Assembly: GCA_020284085.1 (NCBI GenBank)
Contig: JACEVL010000415.1
Span: 2,912,227 to 2,976,226 of the forward strand
From: Aporrectodea caliginosa
Taxonomy: Eukaryota > Annelida > Clitellata > Crassiclitellata > Lumbricidae
Length of the DNA: 64,000 bases
Direction of reading: 5' to 3'
Part shown: one piece after another, positions 10,383-22,196 of the stretch
How positions within the stretch are numbered: position 1 is the first letter of the stretch
How the letters are laid out: each line of letters starts with the position of its first letter
Program-made: the position numbers and the translations under genes
The notes under the pieces: model-generated
Told to the model about the DNA's origin: nothing
Seen by the model: the letters and a program-made list of their open reading frames with translations, nothing else
The model's database searches: none

Positions 10383-10400
10383 ACCTGTTCCCCTTCAATG

Positions 10401-12480
10401 TCGGACTTGTATCTGCTGTGATGAGAGCAATTTGAGTGTCGCTTCTGTGAGTTTGTCACTCTATTCCTGGGTGACGTGTTGGTTAAACTTCAAGACTGGA
10501 ACGAATTGTTCACATACACGAGTAGTCGAGTACTTCAGAACATTGCCGCAACTTTTGTAATGACAGAGTTGAAATTTGGAAACCTTTAGGAAGAGAAAAA
10601 TGTGTAAAATTCAGAAATTCCAGCCTCAATATATTTCTGTGTTAAACGCTGTCACAATGAGAGTTAACTAATTTCGTGTGAATGTGTTTCTATTTCAACA
10701 GCGTGTGATGCAAAAAGCAGGCGGAATAAAAGTGCATAATTATGCCTACGCCTTAAAATCTCAAAGCCTTTGTCAAACATTTTGTAGCTCAGCAAAATGT
10801 CCTGCATAGCCTATATCTTCTGAAGCGAAAGTTCTTCTTTCTGAGCAAATTGAAAATCTTCAAAATGAGCGACTTCCATAACTAATTTAAACTGCATTTA
10901 GCTCGAATTTGATCATACGTCTGCGTGAAAATCTGCTTGCAATAATAGTGTTAATTGTAGTTTAGGGTGTTCACTTGTAGGCCTATCCGTCACAAAGGCA
11001 CACTTGCTGATAAATACAGGACTGCAGAGTTCAGAAAGATCCTAGCGTACATAAATAGGTCTATATTGAACTTATACAGCGCAAAATTTTTATGCATTAA
11101 TTTAGCACAAATTTACTCCGCAGGCAAACAGTTTTAGACCACTGCCTTAATATCCATGTAGGCTACTTGATTTCTGCTTTCCTTCTTTTCACTTCCTGTT
11201 ACTGGTTGGTTCTTTCACTCGTATTTTCTTTCTTCTCTGCCTTAGTTTATTTTGGTTATTTACTGGAATTATTTTGGAATTTCTGAGGTGAACCTTCGCC
11301 TTTAAGTCAGTCTGTAATCTCTAATCTTAAGTCAGTCTCTCATCGTGACCACAAGCAGACATGCGCACATGCAGGAGGCAAAGGAACGCCGCACGCTGGT
11401 ATTAAGATTAATCCAATGCGTCACCCTGAGCGGGGAGGTGTTATTTAGTCCTCCATGCCCTGGGGCATCTGCTGTAGCCTATCACCCCACTCACGAACCA
11501 GGGTGTAAGCCTCAGCACAGCGAGGTGGTTCCCAGAGGCGAAGCAGCGTCCGACTGATAATCACGCGAGCATATTAAATGACCCGCAGCGCATAGCTTAT
11601 CCAATCGGCAGGCTGTGCGAATTAAGGCCTGTCATCTACTGCAAAGCCCGTCCCCGCAGTTGAATCAATCTGCCTGAACGAGCTGCTCTTCGGCGGAAGC
11701 AGCAGCTGCCTCTGGGCTCCGATGGCATTCGCGCTGGCGAAGGTGTGAAGCTGAGCAGACGGAGCAGTACAGGCACTCCCTGGGGCGCAGGCGGACAGCA
11801 TTCTATATCAGGCGAATGGACGGATAAGTGGGGTCAGTACTTGGACAAAGGCTTTTGTTCAGACTGACCTTCTGTTGGCGGAGTTACTTCGGTTCGAGTG
11901 ATGGATACGATGCTATTTGCTTTGAAAGTGCACATGTTCTTATCTGGTCGACCGTTCTGTCTTGAATAGTTGGATTTATCTCGGCTTCATAGCTCCAGGT
12001 GCTTCACTCTTGATTCGATACCAACCGAAGAACTGTTATGCGCTGATGAAACAGAAAACGTCTTCTACTTACTCACTGCGACTCGACGAATCTCTTAAGG
12101 TATTCATTTTAATTAATCGGAATGCAGGAATAATAGAAGAAGCAATGTTTAACGTGGAGAAAGGAGCGAAGGGGAAGGTAGGCCTATAGATCGTAGTGGA
12201 GCGAATTTTTAATAGATTATCTATTGTATATGTTCGGTCAGATTTCAGGGATAGGTTGTGAGAGCTAGTTAAAGGATAAAATGTAGATAGCAAATGCGGA
12301 GGTTGAGTAGCTACAGGGAAGGGATGAAATGGACTAAGTTGCCTAGGTTAGAGTAACGAAGCATTTCGTTAGATTTTTTATGACTAGGTGTAATTCGGTA
12401 GAGAGTTGTTTATGAATAGTAGGCCCTATTCAGCGCTTTAGATGTGAAATTGGATGCCGAGAACATAGTCTGTGGGCAAT
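10401..12480. other. No gene recognised; GC-richer stretch at 11.34-11.85 kb
   Basis: Mostly AT-rich. Bases 11340-11850 are noticeably richer in G+C, with CpG and GCAGC motifs, and could hold a promoter or untranslated exon, but no frame matches a family I know and no convincing splice pair was found. Confidence 0.35.
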
Positions 12481-12489
12481 TTTTTAAGC

Positions 12490-12680
12490 ATCGACCCGAA
12501 CCGACCCCATCAAACACTGAACCAACTCCGACGCGAACCATCACACAACTGACCCAGTCCGACCTGACCCATCAAATACTGGACCCAGTCCGACGTGAAC
12601 CATCGCACACTGGACCTAGTTCGATCAGATCCAACACTTTCACAAATTCTGACCAATCCAATACTACCTATTTACCAATA
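12490..12680. repeat. Degenerate minisatellite, period about 36
   Basis: Recurring ACCCAGTCCGACxTGAACCATC and CAxACACTGGACC motifs with drift. Confidence 0.6.
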
Positions 12681-12689
12681 CTATCTCTT

Positions 12690-14200
12690 TTAGTTACAAG
12701 AGCTTAAGATTAAACTAAAATAAAAATGCTACCTATATTATTCATGATACGGCATTCTTGACCCAACCCATCAGTTTTTCAGAAATTTCTCACCCGAACT
12801 GACCTATGGTCCTATGGACGACTCTATAGATGCCTCACTTCACCACCTGCTATCTCTCCGCAGGTCTTTCACTCAAAACTGAAACACTGTTCCTTCTCAA
12901 ATCCGATCCGGATTCCTCCTCTTCCCCTTACCACTCTCACTGCTCCACTTCTAAGCCCCATCCACCGTAGCCCTCTGAGTGTCTCTCTGTCTGACCCGTC
13001 TGGATCTTGACCTGGAACCGATTTTTACCCTACCGGCCTATAGATTTTGTTTTGACTAAGCGCTTGTCAATACGCTGGTTCTCGTAACTGCGCTTTTTGG
13101 GCGCTGTAGAAATCTCGAGATTACAATAATTAGGAGTACAATGCGAGAGAGAATGACACGATGCATAATTATAGAAAATTAGACATTAGTCATCAGCTGG
13201 CCACCCACCGACCAACCCCAATTCACATGATATTGATGATAAGCTATCACGGCCGTGGCCTCCGTTATGTACCCTTCTCGCCTGCTGTCAGTAGCTCCCC
13301 TCCTCGTCTGGCCCCGCCAACCTACCCTTCCCTCAGTCAGTCTCTGTTCATGTCTCTACCTCTGTCCTTGTGTCTCTCATTCTGTGTTGTCTGGATGTCA
13401 CTTTGACAGTTTGGAAATTGTCTTCTACCCAGTGCAATTAAGTGCAATTAAATGACAATGACAAATATGTTTATCTCGACGCCTGGTGCGTGGTGAGTGT
13501 ACTGCATGATATGTTATGTATGCTGTGGAATAGATGCATTATCATATCGACATGCACGCAGACTCATATCATCCCACCGTTTAAACGGTCATTTGACGCC
13601 CTCGTGTGAAGGCCATATATTTTATATAGTCTATGATTTTTACACATAATATATTTTGGTTTGTGGCCTATATATCTATATATCTATATATTCATATATT
13701 CGATAGCATATAAACGTAGGTTTTATATGTAAGCGTGTGGATATGTGTGTGTGTGTTTGTGTGTGCGTGCGTGTGTGTACTAGCTTCTCCTAACTCGTGT
13801 GCATGCATGAGCCTAGACTAGTGACCATGACATGTGTCATAATGTACATAGGAGTAAGTGGTGGCCTATATATCTGGGCTAAAGATGTGCAGTTGTCTGA
13901 AGCAGCAGAAGTAGCAGACGATTTTCATTCCACAGCGCCGTCCATAGCCAGCGCTTTCTAAAACATTTCTGACATTTTAATTAGCATCATTATATATATA
14001 TATATATATTGCATAAGGCGTGGTAAAATAATACTTATTTTGGTGTAATTATAATAATGACATAATTATATGGGTCATGTGTGCATGTGAAGTGCATTAA
14101 TGTCCAATTTCCTTGATAACGATCACTGATCATCAGTACACAAGCGCACATCCATGAATCAAGGAGGCAACCGTACAAATACTAAAAACATGAATATACA
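12690..14200. other. No gene seen; short dinucleotide tracts
   Basis: Includes TATATC repeats (about 13670-13700), a GT-rich tract (13745-13780) and a TA tract (13990-14010). Short frames in 13161-13455 are compositionally biased and unrecognised. Confidence 0.5.
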
Positions 14201-14400
<200 letters not shown>

Positions 14401-14436
14401 CAGGGTTTCGTGGTCAATGTTTAGCTATCCGATCTT

Positions 14437-14750
14437 TCATTCATTCATTCTGGAGACTTATATAGCGCCCATTCAAGAAATCAACTCAGAAGCGCTCCCA
14501 GCCGAGCCACGGCTAAAGGAAAGAGACTTGAATGATTTATAGATCCCAGTAAGATTATTCAGAGGTAACAAACGCAGCTCCGACGGTAGGTCATTCCAGA
14601 TGGAGTGGCCTGCAACCGAGAAAGCTCGGCGCTGCCTGGCAGCCAAGCGAGCCCGTGGGACTAGGAGTTCCCCTCGTCGCGGAGCGAAGCGCCCGACGCG
14701 CTACAACGTCGGACACTGGGCGGCAGAGGTCGCGCAGATAAAATGGAGCA
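14437..14750 (-). mobile_element. Non-LTR retrotransposon (CR1/L2-like) 3' end
   Basis: The minus strand encodes RRAFSVAGHSIWNDLPSELR and then SFKSLSF, the region just after the reverse transcriptase domain in CR1/L2-type LINEs. It is followed by GGGCGCTATATAAGT and a short (GAAT)n tail at the low-coordinate end. 5'-truncated, with the joined upstream sequence (14750-15066) unrecognised. Confidence 0.7.
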
Positions 14751-15066
14751 CAGCCAAGGATTCAGCGTGAAACCAAAGCAGCATCTTGTACTCAGTAAAC
14801 AAAATTCACGTAGAGCTGCATGGCAAAGATTATGTAAATTTGAAAGTAGGACTGTGAGAATATATTGGTGCAAAATGCCAAAGGAAGCTCTTTCGTTGGC
14901 TTTTTGCAGAGAAATGGAGTCATCTTTAATACTCTTGTCTGTGGTAACTATAGATAAGAGAGTTCTTATATGTGGCGTAACTGTCTCCCATCGCAGACCC
15001 GCAATTCTGGAGGGACTGCCAAAGGGGGCACAACATTTCAGCCTCAACATATTTCGTATTGATTGA

Positions 15067-16980
15067 AATTTTCAGAGTATAATTATGTCCTTGACGAGAA
15101 TTTCAACGAAAATCAACGAGATGCAATTTAACCACACAACTAACATATTTGGCCCTATGTCCTGTGCATCGAATGACAATTTTGACTATAGGCCCTACAT
15201 AATTATGTTTAAGTAAATGATAGTGAAACTGTAATTGACAAAATGGCTCTTGCAATAACAGCCCAGATGTGCTTTTTAAGCCCAGCGGCGAGAAACGCGA
15301 GTAACCATCGATTGTTCCCAGCTTTAAAAGTGGAAGATATGTTCAGAATGCATTCTATTTGCCGTTAGCTCTTGCAGGCCATTCTGTCTGATCGTGGATT
15401 TGTGTTCTTAGATCGGCAGCGCCTCTGAAGAGTCTATCTTAAAGCGGCGGTTGTACAAATCTGTCATTAAAAAGTTACAAAGAGAGTTTCATATATATAA
15501 GAAGGCAGAGAATTCCAAATGTTGCAAAAGAAAGCCGATCAAAGGCAGCACGTGCGCCAGGAACAGCATACATTGACTTCCAGAGGCTGCTGATTATAGA
15601 CAGGACCGGTCCTTTACAGAGCGACAATTGAAGTATAACCAAGGAGAGAATGATGGTAAAAGATTTTCTCGTGATTTATAGATAAATGTAATGTATTGGA
15701 ATCGTGCAAGATAAAGCAATGACAGAAAATCCGTATAGGGCTATAGGCGTATATCAAACTTTAAAATTTGAGGATGAGCACTGCCTTGCTTCATAAAAGA
15801 ATAGAAGACGAAAACTGTTCAAAATCAATGGAAAGTTTAGAACTAATCTGCTGATTATAAATACACAACATAATTATAGTTAAGCAATGACTTTGTCAGC
15901 TTTCAACATTTAGACTGCAGAAATGTAGGAGGATGGCATCGGATCCTTAAGTGCATGAAGCCTGTGCAAAGAAACAAGAGCAAGTAAAATATGATGTTGC
16001 TAAGATAGTCCAACTTCCAAGCCAGTGATGGAGCCTGGTGAAAGACTCCATAGTAGTTAGTGCCGTCGCCCGTCGGGAGGTCATTGAATACACATAGATT
16101 TACGGTAGTCGAAGTCTGGTCAGAATGAGGCTGTATGCATCAAATCTTAGTAGACCCGATGTTTCGAAATGCAATCAGATATCCACATATCTAAAAATCC
16201 GTTTAGCTCAGCAGACATTATCAGGCAGCATGCGATTATTTTTTCGTTTAACCAATTACAAGCCATTTTGTACTTACATGCATGCTGTGGGCGAGGTTTA
16301 ATTGCATAGATAAGCCTATATGCCTATATGCAGGCGGATATAGAATGGCGAAATGTGATCCCGGATACGAGGAGAAACCTATATTGTCTGATAGAGATCG
16401 CTCAATGCATTTTGTGGGAAATGTTCGTAACTGAGACTAAGAACGGAAGAGTTCGAGCGATAATTCTGTTACACTGTCAACGGAAACTGGTGTAAATTAC
16501 ACCTTATCGGATGAATTACATAAGGCGTGTTTAGGCCACAGTCTATAAATGTCACTGTGGCTGCAGGGGCTGCACTTCTAACAGGATTACACCGTATACA
16601 GAATGAGCGTGCCTGCGTCATTCTGCATAGCATGCGATGATGAATATACCATCATGATTACTAATGCCCTAAGAGTGTTTCCTAATTACACTGTGTGTGG
16701 TAGCTGAACTGACAATGTTGCATAATGTCAGTCATGTGGTGGATCGTATAGAAGGTATGTGATGCATGGATGTGCTGGGTAAACTCTGAACTGATCTATT
16801 GGGGGGAGGGGTAGGTCTATTCTAAACAGAAGACGTCGTAACACAACAGTAATGATGTCGAAATCCAGTGAGGCTATCTATACAGAAACGGCTATGTCTA
16901 CGGAATATATGCAATCTGGAAAGATAAGCCTATACAGTTAGTGTCAATTTAGGCGAACACAAACCGATCCGTAGAGCGAA
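15067..16980. other. No gene recognised
   Basis: AT-rich intergenic DNA. A patch at about 15420-15620 looks like eroded LINE 3' sequence, but the resemblance is too weak to annotate. Confidence 0.4.
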
Positions 16981-16982
16981 CA

Positions 16983-17057
<75 letters not shown>
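16981..17057. repeat. (AATC)n microsatellite, LINE tail
   Basis: About 18 AATC units ending exactly where the LINE 3' end (ATTCGTTTATTCGAAATCAAGTTGACA) begins. On the LINE strand it is a (GATT)n tail. Confidence 0.95.
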
Positions 17058-17810
17058 GAAATTCGTTTATTCGAAATCAAGTTGACAATATCGCAACTTG
17101 TTACAACAGTAATACGCAAAATAAGGATGGTGACTTAAGGGAGAATGATATTCAGAAGATATTTCTTAATTGGACTCGTGAAATAAAATTGCTGTCATCT
17201 TTAGCAGGAAGCTGATAGGCCTACTCCTGCGGCCGTGTGCTGAACTCGTACTGCGTCTGATAGTGATACGGAGGGATGCTCAGTGTTTGACCTAATAGGC
17301 CGTGAAAAGACAAGAGTCAGCCCCTTCCGCAAACCCTGCAGCTTCTGGAGCTTCCTGACCAATTAGGCCCCTACGCTTCATCTTAGTTATCATGATTTTG
17401 TTCTAATCTGCGTCTATATCTTCGGCATTAGTATAGCGCCACCAAGTTGGTGAGGCATACATGACTACATGAGCTGTGAAATAGTTGTCATTCTTGCAAC
17501 TTTGTGGATGGAGGCAGGAGGAAGACCATGGAGCCTTAAAACTCTGAGAGCGTACATGGATGATGAACATTTTGATAATACAGCATCGATATGAGACGAC
17601 ATTCTGAGATCCCGGCGCAAAATGACCCCAAGTAGGCCTACCCGCATAGAATCAATTCGCTCTGCCTCGGAGATGACCAGAGGAGCTCTTCTGGAGGAAA
17701 CCATATCTCGTGTCTTTGATTTGTTTAAACTGAGATTGTTGGCTCTGGCCCAATTCGAGATATGTTCAAATTCCTCAACAGAGGTAGACCTATGCACATA
17801 AGAAAGTTCG
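17058..17810 (-). mobile_element. Non-LTR retrotransposon fragment (reverse transcriptase C-terminal part)
   Basis: Minus-strand translation shows HISNWARANNLSLNKSKT, then SMRVGLLGVILRRDLRMSSHID and LSKCSSSMYALRVLRLHGLP, typical of the thumb/connection region after the RT catalytic core of CR1/Jockey-like LINEs (W..xNxLxLNxxKT; LGVxLxxxLxxxxHI). The frame continues with stops to the 3' end at 17057. It has a small frameshift near LLGV and is inactive. Confidence 0.75.
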
Positions 17811-18930
17811 TCAATCTGGGTCCAGCAACAGAAAAGGAATGTCTATACCACGAAATCTCATTATAGTTATCGGGACAGTCCGATTGCGACAATCAGCGGA
17901 TCTGGTGGAATGGTAACGATAAGTTTAAGACTTTACCGTCGAATTAAGAATGCAGCGGAGCAGAGCCAAGCTGAGATCCTAAGACGATTCGATTCATTGC
18001 TGTATGGAAGCCAATATAATGATTGAAAGAATCTGGATGTTCGACCAATGTTTTTGTTAATATGTCGCATATTTTGAACTGCATGGACGCTGATAGGAAG
18101 CCGCTGCAGTAGGCTATATACAGAGGCTGTAAGTTAAACACGGTCCGTGTTATGGGTCTGTAAGAATGCGTGCATTGTCTGAATTTATCGCCTAATTGTG
18201 TTTGCATATGTGTAACGCGGGTCTTTGAAGTGACATCGACCGTTAGTCACTGGTGGCGCTTCAATGTATACCGATTAAAAGGCAATGAATACCGTTCTAC
18301 GCGCACTTGACAGATCCAAGGAAATAGCGGCATCTTACATCTTCTACCAGTGAAGGGCTGCAGCTGGGCGGTGGCGTTATCTTGTGCTGCAGACGCTACC
18401 GTCTGTAGTCCCCCCGCTCCATACTACCAACGAAGCTTGGTTCAGAGACTGAACTTGACGTTACATGGAGTCAACTGTGGATGGGTTCACGTATGTACGT
18501 GCGTCTGCGCGGGAAGACCGTGATACAGTCTGTATTACGGTCTCACTGGCCTGCCACTTGCGATTCTTCTAAATTTGCTAAGTGATGAAATACATTTATA
18601 TTCTTTGTGATATTTAACACTATATACAGTATAACGAATAATCTATTCTAGGCTGACTGCTGATGAATCTCAAATATAATACTGAGTGATAAGCACAGTA
18701 TTTTTTAATTTAAAGTTATTCAGCTATAATATGACCACAACACTGTTACAGTTGACTTAACATTATAACTGAAACTGCAGAATAGCCTCTATAAGCAGTA
18801 GCGTTGCTATAGGATTTTACCATAAGGATGGAGTATGGAATTCAGTCAGAAATCGAAATTTGTCTGCATCAGTCATAAGCAGACTGCATTTGGCCAAAAC
18901 TCACAGGTTTCTTCAGTTTGAACAAAGTTT
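17811..18930. other. No gene recognised
   Basis: No domain, repeat array or transposon terminus recognised. Confidence 0.4.
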
Positions 18931-18934
18931 TAGA

Positions 18935-19010
18935 CATTTCCGGGCCCCTGCCATTGAACCGGGTCCCGGGGCAGCAACTCCCTCTGACCCCCCCTCTCAT
19001 CGGCCCTGAA
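18935..19010. mobile_element. Transposon end fragment
   Basis: GC-rich segment ending CTCTCATCGGCCCTG, that is CAGGGCCGATGAGAG on the minus strand, a hAT-style terminus. No partner end was found. Confidence 0.3.
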
Positions 19011-19789
19011 TGTACATGCACGAAACTGAATGCTGTTAAACATTTCGGGACTGTTCGGACTCGGGTTTGTCCTTGTGAGGTGGGAGGTGGACGTAGAGAT
19101 CTACACACTAGAATTAGTTTTGAATCTACGTGTTTGGGACCAGCGGCCTTTCGTACCTCACAGAATTGCTGAAATTGTTTCCTCTGGTCCTCGTTTCATG
19201 ATGAATCTCATTCTGAGCCTGTTTCCTCTCCAGCCGCTGTATAGGTCCGGTTCCCCACGCAGTGCAAGGCCTTAAGTGTAATAATTACACAAATGAGTGT
19301 GGGTAGGGCCTAATTAACAGAATGACGAATTCGCTTCCTGCCAGACATTTCTCTGCAATGTACTAACCATATCGGTCTATTGGATGTCTTGGCTGCCTAT
19401 AAAGCCACACACTGGATGCCATGCATAAGATAATATGAATTCTAATGCCTCATTCTATGTGCCAGACTTCATGTAACGAGAGTACGAGACGTTAGATGAT
19501 TAGAACCTACATAAACCTTCAAATGTTGTGTAATTGTCGGACACTTTACAAGTTTACATGACGTGGGCGAAATGAAGATAGCCGCGCTGTGGACCAGAGA
19601 GGCAGAAGACTTAGTATCAATGTATAGGAAAGCTGCTCAGGCGTTGGTCTGTTCGTTGACTTCCTGCGTATACATACGGCAGAGGCACGTGGAAAGGTCG
19701 TCTCTTCATCGTCTGTGCCAGCCTGCTTATAGACGTATTAGCCCCAGTTGCACTCGACTCTTGTAGGAACTCATTTATCTATACTATCT

Positions 19790-20028
19790 AGAGTTCTAGA
19801 CTATATACACTGGGACTACAATATATTGTATAGGACCTACGCATCCTTCAGCCAGACCCCAAGTATCCACCACAGCATTCTCATTTCTGTTCTCTCCAGT
19901 GACCCTTCCTCTCTCCTCGTCACTGTCCAGACCTCTGCTCCATACGTCATCACCGGTCTTATCATTGTCTTGTATACCTTTCCCTTGCCAATAGGACGTA
20001 ACATTGATTTCCATTCTAATCCGTCAGC
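19790..20028 (-). mobile_element. RTE-like LINE fragment (C-terminal region)
   Basis: Minus strand reads KVYKTMIRPVMTYGAEVWTV, then RREEGSLERTEMRMLWWILGV, the signature that follows the RT domain in RTE/endonuclease-RT elements. It ends where a hAT element begins (20037). Confidence 0.8.
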
Positions 20029-20036
20029 CTGTATGT

Positions 20037-21359
20037 TAGAGAGTGACGCGGGGAGACAATCTTGTCCCCATCCCCGCCCCGCAAAAGGTAAGTCTTCCCC
20101 ATCCCCACCCCATCCCCGCAAGTTTTGTCCCCATCCCCACCCCATCCCCGCAGGCTTTCTCCCCGTCCCCACCCCATCCCCGCAGGACAGCATCACATTC
20201 CCCGCAAAAAGTTTTCACCCATTAAAATTAAAAAACACCAATTTTAGCTTACAAAGCTATTTGTATTGCTGATTGCATTAATAAAACGTTATGCAAAAAC
20301 CTATTATCTTATCGACAGTTTGCATTAACCACGCCCTTACCATTTCTGACTAGTAAGCTTCAAGAAAAAATCTCCTTCACAAGTTCTCAACTTCACCTGG
20401 ACTGATTTGGGATTGTACTTGTATAGATCTCTTAAAATGACATGTTACTAGGCTACTATGTTAAAAAGTAATTCATCAGCATAGACAAGCTCGTAAAAGG
20501 GCTAAATATCACCTTTACTTTAACTGCAATATTACTTTAAGATATTCGGTCACTTTTTGTTTTGTTAGTAAAACGCAATGCTATTTTACAGAAATAAAAT
20601 GCTATTTCAAAGTTCTAGTCCATTAAATTTTTATTCTTACCGTATTATCTTTGGCGCACATGTACACCACACTAATTGCTAAAGTGCATCTAAACTTACT
20701 TGTCAACTGAAGAAACGGTCTTGTGAGAAGAATTGAATTCTGGCATTGGTCAACCTTTCAAGGTAGGGTATGACCGCAGACTGATTTAACGTGCAATTTC
20801 AGCCAGCTAAATAATTCACGTTCGCAAATTACAGACACGCTAATAAAACTGTCAAATATAACTTTTAGTTTAACTACAATTACTTTTAAAACAAAATTCG
20901 GTCGCTTTTTGTTGTTTCAACAATAATTATTAGTTAAAAACAATTCCGTAGACAGGAAGTAGTTTACCATTGATATGATCCAATGATATCTATATTTAGA
21001 CCTAAACATAGATATCGATGATACGAGTAAGTAGCGTCAAAAAGCGAATGGAACTGGAATTTTAAGTAAGTAAGTAGATGTATCTAGGGAAGTAAATAAA
21101 TTACTGTATGGTAAATATAATTATAGACAATATGCTGTATAAACCATAAAACTACAAGAGTTGCCATTACCGCTATTTTATCGCCGGTTCATTCCCCATT
21201 ACCGCGGTATTGCCGCAATTGTTGTCCCCATTACCGCGGTATTGCCGCAATTGTTGTCCCCATTACCGCGGTATTACCGCAAATGTTGTCCCCATTACCG
21301 CGGGGTTTACCGCGGTTACCGCGGTTTCCCCGCGGGGAAATTCCCCATGTCACTCTCTA
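20037..21359. mobile_element. hAT-like element with GC-rich subterminal arrays
   Basis: Flanked by a perfect 8-bp duplication, CTGTATGT, at 20029-20036 and 21360-21367. Termini are TAGAGAGTGACGCGGGGA on the left and, reverse-complemented, TAGAGAGTGACATGGGGA on the right. The left arm is a CCCCATCCCCACCCCATCCC-type array (about 20065-20190). The right arm is a CCCCATTACCGCGGTATTGC array with more than three units (about 21190-21340). The core is AT-rich without a transposase frame, so this is a non-autonomous 1.3-kb element. Confidence 0.85.
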
Positions 21360-21589
21360 CTGTATGTACATTAGGGGTGTCCAGAAAAACGATTAATTCG
21401 CAGAAAACACCCATACTCAAGTTTCCCCCATTATTCTATTCATATGTTGTCTATAAATATTTTTTACAGAATTTTAAAATGTTATCCTGAGGTCGCTCAA
21501 GGCCCCCGAACATACACTACTTAATTAAATACCCAGGACTGAAGGCGCCCATACTCGGGTCTTGGAACTTGTGTTCATTGTCAATTTGC

Positions 21590-21790
21590 ACTTTTAATCC
21601 CTCTTATCCCGTAGCTATAAACTTTATTAATTAGTATACTATGTTCCATCGTATCAAAAGCTGTTGATAGGTCAAAACTGCCTATAGAATAGTTATTGTT
21701 ATTCATAGCTTCGGTTATATTACATTGGATATCCATTAGTGCCATGAAAGGAGAGTGACTTTTAAGATCCATATAGAACTGCACTAGGGC
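21590..21790 (-). mobile_element. LINE reverse transcriptase fragment
   Basis: Minus strand encodes MALMDIQCNITEAMNNNNYS, then FDLSTAFDTMEHSILINKVY and SYGIRG. This is RT motif 3 (FDLSKAFDTxDHxIL) with the catalytic-core Asp residues visible, in a CR1/Jockey-like sequence. It is an isolated fragment. Confidence 0.8.
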
Positions 21791-21910
21791 CTATATTATA
21801 ATACAACTGGCCTGTTGTAAATATGGTTTGTGTTTTTATTTGACAGAAGGAAAAATATGGACGTATGACGCCGCTCTGTGGTCTCGACAGGAAGCAGAAG
21901 TTGTTGATGG

Positions 21911-22196
21911 ATGGAATTGAATGTCAGTTCCTCTAACGACGCCCGCAGCTGTTCCACTGATATGAAGAACCCTTTCCGAATTGCCCTAGGGAGCCTTCGC
22001 TGGACTCTGACCCTCCCTCAGTTCGTCTTGCCTTTCGTGAGAACGAACAAGATTCGGAAATTCCTCGGCTATGCGGTGGCAGTCAGCATCGGCTGCATCG
22101 TTGTCAGCGCTCTACTTGTCTTTCCGTCTCTGGTGGGTGAGGGAGGCGCGCCTGTGAGCGGAACTAATCGACGCATGCACTCGATGGCGGGAAGCT
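21911..22196 (+). CDS. Candidate first exon encoding a signal-anchor membrane segment
   Basis: ATG at 21911 opens a frame with a basic patch (RTNKIRK) followed by about 20 hydrophobic residues (FLGYAVAVSIGCIVVSALLV), the pattern of a type II Golgi signal anchor. A strong donor, AGCT/GTAAGT, falls at 22196/22197 and leaves phase 1. The next recognisable coding sequence on this strand is the sulfotransferase exon at 32.4 kb, which lacks its own start and anchor, so this may be its first exon. Against that, the best-looking acceptors there are phase 0, so a middle exon would be needed. The frame also reads through the donor to a stop at 22273. Confidence 0.4.

Larger units (their letters stand above)
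6432..10392. mobile_element. Foldback-like composite element with satellite arms and nested insertions
   Basis: The arms carry a 16-bp unit, CGATAGTCCGAAGGTT on the left and its reverse complement on the right, followed inward on both sides by CATGGTAAAACATA and then TATG/TACA-type microsatellite. CTTCAATG flanks the structure at 6424-6431 and 10393-10400, a candidate 8-bp target duplication. Three younger elements (6645-7704, 8066-9582, 9630-10089) sit inside TA-rich parts of the core. Removing them leaves an element of roughly 0.9 kb with inverted satellite arms. No protein frame belongs to the shell itself. Confidence 0.6.

Noticed and set aside
10168..10560. 130-residue frame with repeated LSDYRTFGLSNLRT
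   Set aside because: Translation of the 16-bp satellite; the period gives a repeating peptide by chance.
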